Part shown: one piece after another, positions 44,293 through 52,466 of the stretch
Layout of the letters: every line of letters starts with the position of its first letter
Numbering within the stretch: position 1 is the first letter of the stretch
Source of the DNA: Blepharisma stoltei
Lineage: Eukaryota > Ciliophora > Heterotrichea > Heterotrichida > Blepharismidae
Direction: 5' to 3'
Length of the DNA stretch: 64,000 nt
NCBI GenBank assembly: GCA_914767885.1
Contig: CAJZBQ010000036.1
Span: 248,001-312,000 of the forward strand
Program-made: the position numbers and the translations under genes
The notes under the pieces: generated by a model
Told to the model about the DNA's origin: nothing
Seen by the model: the letters and a program-made list of their open reading frames with translations, nothing else
Database searches by the model: none

Positions 44293-44919
44293 ATGTCTCA
44301 AATAAGGCTTCACTATTTCGATGTCTTCGGTAGAGGAGAAACCTCAAGAATTATTCTGAAATATTTAGGTCTTGAATTCGAGGACGTAAGATATACTCAT
44401 GAGACTTGGAATGAAACCAAAACTTCAGGTATTGCAGAATTCTTCCAATTGCCTTTACTTCAAATTGATGGCCACAATTTAGTTCAATCCAGAGCTATTG
44501 AAAAGTACTTACTCAGAAGAGCTGGACTTATTTCAAACGATCTTCTTGCTAACTATCAATCAGAGTCTCTTGTTGGGTACATCGATGATATCGTCAATAT
44601 CATCATCAAATTCATGATTATTGATAAAGATATGGAAGGACTTTTGAAATGGGTACAAGAGCAGCTTCCAGAGAGGCTTAAAATTATCGAAAAAAGACTA
44701 AATGAAAGCAACACACACTTTGTTGGTGATTCGATAAGCCATGCAGATTTTGTCGTTTTCGAATTCATTTATGACGGATATTTAAGACCTCAAAGGGTTG
44801 CCACAGCAAGACCTCTTCTTGAAGCCCATTCTCCTAGGCTTATTCAATTTGCAGAGAATTTTAAAAGTCACCCTAGCTTGGCAGCCTATCTTGCAACAAG
44901 AGAAGAGAGGGATCATTAA
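44293..44919 (+). CDS. Glutathione S-transferase 1, 208 aa
   Basis: An intact, uninterrupted frame. The N-terminal thioredoxin-fold domain has the catalytic-type Tyr in IRLHYFDVFGRGET and the glutathione-binding QLPLLQIDGHNLVQSRAIEKYL (first 20 residues: ...QSRAIE). The helical C-terminal domain includes HFVGDSISHADFVVFEFIYD. Sigma/mu-like cytosolic GST pattern. The enzyme conjugates glutathione to electrophiles. It is the first of three tandem copies, the middle one dead. No UGA codons or introns. Confidence 0.93.
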   Translation: MSQIRLHYFDVFGRGETSRIILKYLGLEFEDVRYTHETWNETKTSGIAEFFQLPLLQIDGHNLVQSRAIEKYLLRRAGLISNDLLANYQSESLVGYIDDIVNIIIKFMIIDKDMEGLLKWVQEQLPERLKIIEKRLNESNTHFVGDSISHADFVVFEFIYDGYLRPQRVATARPLLEAHSPRLIQFAENFKSHPSLAAYLATREERDH

Positions 44920-45209
44920 CTTAATTAAGATTAAGCATAAAATGGCAAATAATGTTAAGAATAAAGAATAAATAAATTTATGCTTAGGTGAATCAAATGA
45001 ATAGATGCTATATTTTTTGGATGTAATCTGACTGAAGTCTGCTATTTATATTTTTGGATTTATTTAAATTTAATAAATAACAGTGAAATGAGCTAATTAT
45101 TTTAATTATTAGAATTTAATAAAAGACAGTGTAACTGATGAAAATAGTAGCTATTGCTACTAAAAACATTTTATATAATTAATTTAATGGTATGCGTTAT
45201 AAATAATAA

Positions 45210-45445
45210 ATGACTCAAGTAAAATTGCATTATTTCGACACCCTTGGCAGAGCAGAAACTTCTAGATTAATTTTGAGGCACCTTGGTGTCGAATTTGTAG
45301 ATGGTAGATAAACTCAAGAGATCTCTAGTCAGGGTAAAACAGTGGAATAATTTGCTCAAGTTCCATTGCTTCAGATTGATGGTCACTGTTTGGTAGAATC
45401 TAAAGCTATTGAAAAGTATTTACTTAAAATTCAATTTTATAAATA
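45210..45445 (+). pseudogene. Truncated glutathione S-transferase pseudogene
   Basis: Begins like its neighbours (MTQVKLHYFDTLGRAETSRL) but has in-frame TAA codons in the alpha-1/beta-2 region (after EFVDGR) and after GKTVE, and it stops after ESKAIEKYLLK. The helical C-terminal domain is absent. Lies between the two intact GST genes. Confidence 0.85.
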
Positions 45446-45569
45446 GCAACTTAAAATATTTATTTATTATAATAGTTTAAGTTTAAATAAAAGTTAAGAT
45501 AAATTGATAAAAATAGTTCTATTACAAAATAATCATTTAATATTTCTTATCATACTTTATAAATAATAA

Positions 45570-46196
45570 ATGGCTCAAATTAGATTCCATTATTTCGACA
45601 GCTTTGGTAGAGGAGAAACTTCAAGATTAATTTTGAAGTATCTGAATCTCGAATTTGAGGATGTTAGACACACTCACGAAACTTGGGATCAAGCTAAAAC
45701 AACAGGCATTGCAGAATTCTCTCAAATTCCTCTACTTCAGATTGACGGTCATAATTTGGTGCAATCCAGAGCTATTGAAAAGTACTTACTTAGAAGAGCT
45801 GGATTAATTTCAAATGATCTTTTCGAGAACTATCAATCTGAATCTCTTGTTGGATTTGTGGATGATATTTTCCAAACAGTGGTCAAATTTATCGTTTTTG
45901 ATAAGGATATGGAAGGCCTTGAGAAGTGGTATCATGAGCAATTGCTTGAAAAACTTAGAATTATTGAAAAAAGGCTAAATGCAAATAGCACTCACTTAGT
46001 GGGAAATTCAATAAGCCATGCAGACTTTGTCACTTTTGAGTTTCTTTATGATTGGCTATTGAGACCTCAAAAAGCTGCAAAAATGAGACCATTTATTGAA
46101 GCAAGTGCTCCACGGCTACTTCAGTTTGCTGAGAACTTCAAGAGCCATCCTAATCTGGCTGCCTATCTTGCAACAAGAGAAGAGAGAGAATATTAA
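45570..46196 (+). CDS. Glutathione S-transferase 2, 208 aa
   Basis: Close paralogue of the GST at 44293: same length, catalytic-type Tyr in IRFHYFDSFGRGET, glutathione-site IPLLQIDGHNLVQSRAIEKY and helical motif NSISHADFVTFEFLYD. Differences concentrate in the second half (e.g. VKFIVFDKDMEGLEKWYHEQ), as expected when substrate pockets diverge. Uninterrupted. Short AT-rich leaders with AAATAATAAATG precede all three copies, so the start is well placed. Confidence 0.93.
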   Translation: MAQIRFHYFDSFGRGETSRLILKYLNLEFEDVRHTHETWDQAKTTGIAEFSQIPLLQIDGHNLVQSRAIEKYLLRRAGLISNDLFENYQSESLVGFVDDIFQTVVKFIVFDKDMEGLEKWYHEQLLEKLRIIEKRLNANSTHLVGNSISHADFVTFEFLYDWLLRPQKAAKMRPFIEASAPRLLQFAENFKSHPNLAAYLATREEREY

Positions 46197-46365
46197 GCCT
46201 AATAAGAGATTAAGTTAAATATGGCCAATAGATTTAATAATAAAATGTTATCTATTTAATAATAAAAGAAATAGTTATAAAAGATTTTATAAGAAATAAC
46301 CGGTTTTATAATTTTAAATTATATAAGATAGCAATTTTGTTTATTGCTTCTAAAAAACAAAAAGT

Positions 46366-47727
46366 ATGGGTAAGGAAAAGGTCCACGTAAACCTCGTCGT
46401 TATTGGTCACATCGATTCTGGAAAGTCCACTACTTTCGGACACCTTATCTATAAGTGCGGTGGTATCGATAAAAGAACCATTGAGAAGTATGAGAAGGAA
46501 GCCAACGAAATGGGAAAGTCCTCCTTCAAATACGCTTGGGTTCTCGACAAGCTTATGGCTGAAAGAGAAAGAGGTATCACCATTGATATATCCTTGTTCA
46601 AGTTCCAAACCGACAAGTTCTACTTCACAATCATTGACGCCCCTGGTCACAGAGATTTCATCAAGAACATGATCACAGGAACTTCACAAGCTGATGTTGC
46701 CATCCTCGTCATTGCAGCAGCAATAGGAGAATTCGAAGCCGGATACTCAAAGAACGGACAAACCAAAGAACACGCCCTTCTTGCTTTCACTCTTGGAGTC
46801 AAACAGATGATTGTCGGAGTCAACAAGATGGACGACAAGTCTGTTGAATGGAATCAAGACAGATATCTTGAAATCAGACAAGAAGTCTCAGAATACCTTA
46901 AGAAAGTCGGCTACAACCCAGCCGAAGTACCATTCATCCCCATTTCAGGTTGGTTAGGTGACAACATGGTTGAAGAATCAGCCAACATGCCTTGGTATGA
47001 TGGACCAACTCTTCTTGGAGCTCTTGATAACGTCCAACCACCTAAAAGACACGTTGACAAACCACTCAGACTTCCAGTCCAAGACGTCTACAAGATTCCA
47101 GGTATTGGGACAGTCCCAGTCGGCAGAGTTGAAACTGGAACCCTTAAACCAGGCACAGTCATTGTTTTCGCCCCATCAGGAATTTCAACTGAAGTCAAGT
47201 CTGTTGAAATGCACTACGAATCCCTCGAAGAAGCCTTACCAGGTGACAACGTTGGTTTCAACACCAAGAACATTGGAGTCAACCATATCAAGAGAGGATA
47301 CGTTGCCTCAGACCCTAGATGAGATCCAGCCAGAGAATGCATTGACTTCACTGCCCAAGTCATCATCTTAAACCACCCTGGCCAAATCTCAGTCGGCTAC
47401 GCCCCAATCCTTGATTGCCACACTTCTCACACTGCTTGCAGATTCATCGACCTTAAACAAAAAGTCGACAAAAGAACTGGAGTCGTCCTCGAACAAGAAC
47501 CTAAATTCGTCAAATCTGGAGACGCTGCAATTGCTACTTTGATCCCATGCAAACCCATGTGTGTTGAACCATTCACAGAATACCCACCACTTGGAAGATT
47601 CGCCGCCAGAGATATGAGACAAACCGTAGCTGTCGGTATCATCAAAGAAGTCAACAAACTCGCTGAAGGGCAAACCATATCTGCTGCCCCAGGAGAAAAG
47701 AAAGCAAAAGGAGGAGCCAAGAAATAA
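46366..47727 (+). CDS. EEF1A: Translation elongation factor EF-1alpha, 453 aa
   Basis: The GTPase that delivers aminoacyl-tRNA to the ribosome. Motifs: [14 protein letters not shown] (P-loop), [20 protein letters not shown], then domains 2 and 3 ([43 protein letters not shown]). A UGA at 47320-47322 (YVASDPR-W-DPARE) must be read through, otherwise the protein loses its last 134 residues. Codons are strongly biased to C- and G-ending forms (e.g. GTC, AAG, ATC), unlike all neighbours, as expected for a highly expressed gene. No insertion or intron. Firm identification. Confidence 0.97.
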
Positions 47728-47880
47728 ATGATGCTCCTAAAAAAAATTAATTATAAAGTCTGTACTGCTAGAAGTATGTTTAAGCCCTCTAATATCGTTG
47801 CCAGTCAGTTATTAAAGTTAATTATATTATTATTAACGCAATAATATAAGCTCCTTAATTCGCTTTGATTTATTACTTAA
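47728..47880. other. EF-1alpha 3' flank
   Basis: AT-rich spacer up to the C-rich element. Nothing further recognised. Confidence 0.3.
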
Positions 47881-48374
47881 TCCCCCCTTTTAATTTGGAA
47901 CAAAACATCAATAAATTTTTATTTTTTGGATACATATTTTATTTTCAATATGAAAATTTTAAGTTAAAAATACTAATTAGCTTTAACCTAATTTATTAAA
48001 AAAATGCAAGTAGAATACTATTTACAGTTTTCACTGAATTGATTAATTTTTTTTAATTCTTCATAAAAAAATAGTTAAAATTTTAGGGATTGTCTCATTT
48101 ATATTCTTTTTAAAATTTTAAAAAATTATATAGATTTATAAAATTAGTTTTGACCTAATTTAATGGAAAAAGTCCTATTAACAGTCAAACTGAAACGATT
48201 AGATTTTTATTATTTTTCGAAAAGTTAATTAAAATTCAAAGTGTCTGCTCAATTTATATTTTATTTAAAGAATTTAAAATTTTTTATAGAGAAAAATTTA
48301 AATATTAAAAAAAACCATTAGCCTACTTTTAAATTGGAACAGGATTTTTTGTTCCAATTTAAAGGGCAGAGCTA
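47881..48374. mobile_element. C-rich-ended element (TTTAAATTGGAAC family) just upstream of the kinase gene
   Basis: Left end TCCCCCCTTTTAATTTGGAA after TAA; at the right an inner copy ACTTTTAAATTGGAACAGG and, 6 nt later, the inverted outer copy TTTGTTCCAATTTAAAGGGC. The right flank CTA differs from the left TAA, so the borders are approximate. It ends about 8 bp before the kinase start codon, so it occupies the 5' leader or promoter. Confidence 0.7.
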
Positions 48375-48381
48375 CTTCAAA

Positions 48382-49506
48382 ATGAAAAATACTAATTGAA
48401 GAAATATAGAAGGCCGCAAGAGAACTGCTCCTTTAAAATCACTAGATGGAATTCGACATAACAGTCAAACTAAGCAGGATAAGCCTAGACTATTCATACC
48501 AAATGAAGAAGAAAAATTATATGGCGACCGATTTCCTTCAGGATTTCGAAAATTGAAGCTTCTCGGCAAAGGAGGATGCGCCATGGTATGGCTTGGCGAA
48601 GATGAACTAACAGGCAAAAAAGTTGCAGTAAAGCAAGTAAGCCGTTGCAGTAGTTCTGCAGCAGTTGAAAGCTGTAAAAGGGAAATTCATTTTGGAAAAA
48701 TTCTCAATGAGGTTAGACACCCAGCAAACCAAAGTGTTGCCCACTTAATTACCTCAAAATCTGACCGACAAGACCTGTGAGCTATTTTTGAGGTAGGCGG
48801 ATCAAGCTTAAGCAAAGCTTTATTTCAACTTAAAGGAGAATTCGTTAAAGGCGAAAGAATCTATCAAGTCGTTCATGGCCCTCTCTATGAAGAAATCAAG
48901 AGAAACCCAGAAATTTTAAAAGAGTTTGTAAAGGAAATGCTGGAAGTGCTTCAGCTTTTCTCAGAATTGAATATTGTACATAGCGATTTAAAACCTGACA
49001 ATATTTTGGTAAACGAAGAGTATTATGATGGAGTCAAATTAATTGATCTTGGATCTGCTTTTAGCTGCATTGGGAGTGGGAGCATAAATACAGCTACACC
49101 TGAATATATGCCACCAGAAGCTTTGGAACTAGCTCATTCTCCAGGCGATCATGTAGCAACCTTAGCTCAATTCAGCAGTCCTTGATCTTTTGATATATGG
49201 TCACTTGGGATGATTTTGTTAGAAATCGTATCTGGAGTCCCATTGTGGATGTCACTGAAATCAAGAGTTAACCGATTTGGAAGAATGTCATTCTGTAAAG
49301 GGCTTTTAGCTGCACAAGGAAGAGACCCAGCTACAATATTAAGGATGCAGCATGAAGTCACCCGAAACGTTGAACAAACCATACACAAATATGCAGCATT
49401 TACTGTAACTCGAAATTTTGTGGATTTATTAAGCAAGATGCTAGCTTGGGATCCATCAGCAAGAATTTCTCCTGAAGATGCATTAAGTCATGCATACCTA
49501 AACTAA
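48382..49506 (+). CDS. Serine/threonine protein kinase, 374 aa
   Basis: Kinase domain in order: KLLGKGGCAMVWLG (glycine loop), VAVKQV (catalytic Lys), QDLWAIFEVGG (Trp from UGA), VHSDLKPDNILV (catalytic loop, HSD for HRD), LIDLGSAF (DLG for DFG), TPEYMPPEAL (activation-segment end) and SPWSFDIWSLGMILLEIVSG (Trp from UGA then UGG). The key Asp and Lys residues are kept, so it is probably active. A roughly 50-residue basic N-terminal tail precedes the domain and nothing follows it. The subfamily is unclear. Without UGA=Trp it would be split into three pieces. Confidence 0.9.
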
Positions 49507-49552
49507 GACTTTTAGTTATTTAACTAAAAATTCTAAATTAAATTATAAATTA

Positions 49553-52375
49553 ATGAGTGAAATCCCAATCAAGCCTCCTCAGATTCCCAATCTTGTCATT
49601 AAGCAAATCACTTGACACGTTAAACTAAACGAATTTATAGAAGAAGGCCACGATCTTTGCACCTTAATTTGTGATGTTCCAGAATCATCCTCATCACTTT
49701 TGAGCCAAATTATCCATATGCCTGTATATAAAACAAAAACATTCAAGATCAAATCAACCGCATCTGGCTCCTTATATGTACTGAATTCAGCTGAAGAAGC
49801 TCAGCAAACGAGTATTCTCTGCAAAATTCGCCAAAAAACCTTGCCGAATTTTTCGATTGGGGCTGATTCTATTGATAAGTGCAAACACGAAATGGAGTTT
49901 GGAGGAATGTGCGCATTTTGTGGGTATAGATCTAATGAGTAAGTCAAGTTAAAGGTTAATCTATCAATAAGTTGGCAAACCCATAGCGGTCGCCCATCTT
50001 GGCTCCAAAAAAGGTAGACTTTTTGATTCCGACCTGAGCCATCTGCAAGGGATTAACTCCATAGGGCAGAGCTATCATCTTTGAGGTCCCGATGAGGAAA
50101 AACCATGTGGCAGACAATTTATTTAACCCATCTGGCAGGGACAAGAAAGCATTTAGGTGAAAACAAAGCTTCCTGTTCGGCAAGGCTACCCCAAACCTGA
50201 AGGTGTGCTTAAAGTGACGCAAACACTGCTTCAGCTTCATCAAGATGAGTCCTACTGGCCCGCCTCGGAGTTCAATTTCTGTCAACGTCACGATTTTATT
50301 TCTTAATGAGTAAAGCTTATATAGGAATGAGCAAGCAGACATAGAAAAACTGCACTGTGGGGTCACTGGTAGAAATTTGAAATTTAATGAAGATTTAGCT
50401 GTTGCTCTTGAACACAAGAAAAAGCAAAAACTTTTAAAAGAAAAAAAATTACTGTTGGTGCTGGATTTAGACCACACGCTGCTGCATACTATTAAAGGAA
50501 GCTCAGCTAAGCCAAATATACATCAGATTAATATTGATGGAATGTCTCCATGTCAAATGACAGTGTATTTTTGATAGTGCACATTTGGTCCAAAATTTTT
50601 AAATAGTGTGATATTTGGTCGAAATTTAACGGTCTTTTTCTGGGTCAAATTTCTCACTATCAAAAGTTCAACAAATTTTCGACCAAATGTACTTCGGTGA
50701 AATGCGCGCTATCAAAAGTGCACGATCATTGGACCTGCACCCTGATGGAATAGTGTTTTCAACAAGATTGAGGCCACATCTAGATTTTTTCTTACTCTTC
50801 ACACCTTGATTATGCAGGAAAGCCATTCGGAAAAAAATTTTATTTTTGAAAACTAGCACCTTTGCTCGGTTAGCTGCTAAAATTTTTCTGCCAAATTTTG
50901 TTTTAATATAAAAATTATTTAAAAAAAAATTTGATATTTAAGTGATAATTATTATAATGAAATCTCTAGCTAATTCTGTTTAATTTTAAACAGCTTGCAT
51001 TTTAAAACATAAACTTTATAATTAAATTAATATTTGTTTTAACATTATTTCGAATTTTTTTAATTTGAAAAAAAAAATTAACCCCTTTCGCGAGCAAACA
51101 ACATATTTTTGTTTCTCACGCGGAGTGGGGGAGTTAACGATTTTCTAGCTATAAATTTTATTTAAAGATATAATAAAAATTATAGTAATAAAATCTAGAA
51201 AAACTATATTAAATTTTAGATAAATAACATTATAAATATCATTAGATTTTCATTTCAAATACTTAAAAATTTTATTTTTAAAATTCGTAAAAAAAGTCCC
51301 TTTGCTAAGAAGCAAAAATCTTGCTCAATAGCCAAAGTAGGGAATTAGAGAAAATCTAAAGGATAAATATGAGTTCTTTGTCTATACAAAAGGATCAAGG
51401 AAATATGCCCACCAAATGATGAAGCTGATTGACCCACACAAAGAATATTTTGGTGAAAGACTTATATCACAGTAAAATATATTTAGAGATGACGAGCCAG
51501 GAGAATCTGGAAAAAGTTTAAAGATTTTATTACCAAAAGACAACACTATGGTTTTAATACTGGATGATACCCATGAAGTGTGGCCAGATTCACCAAACCT
51601 TGTTATCGCTGATAGATTTTGGTACTTTTATGATGAATTGTCTGACATTGATAAAAAGATTATGGGAGAAAACGACCATTTACTTTATTTCATGAAGGAT
51701 TTGCTAGCAAACATCCACGATTCTTTTTACATGCAAGAGACTGCTGATGTAAAAAATATTTTAAAACAAATTCAAGGAAATGTTTTACTAGGAGCAAAAA
51801 TCGCTTTTAGTGGGATGATTCCAATTGATATACAGCCTGAAATGCACCCTTTATGGCAAGCTGCAGAAAGATATGGGGCGATTTGCCAAAGAGAAGTTAC
51901 TGAAGAAACCACTCATCTTATATCTGACGGATCACTAACCAAAAAATTCAAGCAGGCAAAAAGAATGAACATCCCAGTTTTGCATAGAACTTGGCTATCT
52001 TTATCAGTCAGCTATTGATACTGGCTACCTGAATCTCAATTTACACTGGAAAATATCAATAATTTAGATATTAGATCTCTTCTTCCTACTTCGTTGATGA
52101 GACAGTTAAGCATAGGAAGTCCCGTGCCATCAAAAAGCCATACTTCTGGAGAGAGCGAAAGTGATAGTGACAGCGATTTAATTGACTCAAAATCTGATTC
52201 CAGCTCTTCCAGTAATAAAAATATGGCTGACTGCGCCAGAGAAGTAAATTCAACTAGCATTGATAGTAAAGAGAATAAGCAAGAAAAAGGCGCAGTTAAG
52301 AGGGCAAACGCGTCACAAATACCAAAACCAGCCAAGAAAGTAAAGTTCCAAGATAACTCAGAGCTGAAAATTTAG
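49553..52375 (+). CDS. FCP1-like RNA polymerase II CTD phosphatase with at least four insertions and two introns
   Basis: The N-terminal biotinyl-like segment ITWHVKLNEFIEEGHDLC and zinc motif CKHEMEFGGMCAFCG are typical of FCP1. The phosphatase domain has LVLDLDHTLLHT (catalytic DxDxT), RLRPHLDFFL, YEFFVYTKGSRKYAHQMMKL and VLILDDTHEVW; a BRCT-like domain follows (LLGAKIAFSGMIP...RYGAICQREVTEETTHLI), then an acidic/Ser tail. Interruptions: retroposon 49943-50303, TIR element 50571-50728, C-rich element 50795-51136, an AT-rich stretch 51137-51349, and introns 50310-50324 and 51472-51486. The protein dephosphorylates the polymerase tail for recycling. Removing everything leaves 569 codons, but one junction (51.14-51.35 kb) is uncertain. 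Confidence 0.85.
49943..50303 (-). mobile_element. SINE-like retroposon, family B, copy 2, inside FCP1
   Basis: Flanked by the 10-bp duplication TAATGAGTAA (49933-49942, 50304-50313). The tail GTCAAGTTAAAGGTTAAT is on the left, so it is antisense to the gene. It shares several words with the 1052-1384 copy and the same head end (ATTTTATTTC). It lies exactly at an intron boundary: the duplicate contains the 5' splice site. Confidence 0.82.
50310..50324 (+). other. 15-nt spliceosomal intron
   Basis: GTAAAGCTTATATAG. Splicing gives CGYRSNENEQADIEKL and removes an in-frame TAA. Confidence 0.85.
50571..50728. mobile_element. TGAT-ended MITE-like element in FCP1
   Basis: 158 bp flanked by TT on both sides. 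Ends TGATAGTGCAC and, inverted, TGATCGTGCAC. The interior shares ATTTGGTCGAAATTTAAC with the element in DDB1. Removal gives TVYLDLHPDGIVF in frame in the phosphatase domain. Confidence 0.75.
50795..51136. mobile_element. C-rich-ended element (CGCGAGCAAAC family) in FCP1
   Basis: 342 bp flanked by TTA (50792-50794, 51134-51136). On the right are an inner copy ACCCCTTTCGCGAGCAAAC and the inverted outer copy GTTTCTCACGCGGAGTGGGG. The core matches the 34.5-kb element (AATGAAATCTCTAGCTAATT). The left end is diverged. It interrupts LRPHLDFFL. Confidence 0.75.
51137..51349. mobile_element. Further insertion in FCP1, type unresolved
   Basis: AT-rich stretch with stops between the C-rich element and ENLKDKYEFFVYT. 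Its right part has a matched pair CCCTTTGCTAAGAAGCAAAA and (inverted) TTGCTCAATAGCCAAAGTAGGGA, reading like the inner and outer right copies of another C-rich-ended element (first 20 nt given for each). The left border is not determined. Confidence 0.5.
51472..51486 (+). other. 15-nt spliceosomal intron
   Basis: GTAAAATATATTTAG. Splicing joins GERLIS to QDDEPGESGK and continues to LILDDTHEVW. Confidence 0.88.
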
Positions 52376-52466
52376 CAAAATGCTTATAGTTTCCACACAA
52401 AGCAGTTTAAATAGAAGAAAATATTAATTTTTAGTTTTAACTGTATTAAATATTGCAACATTTAAA

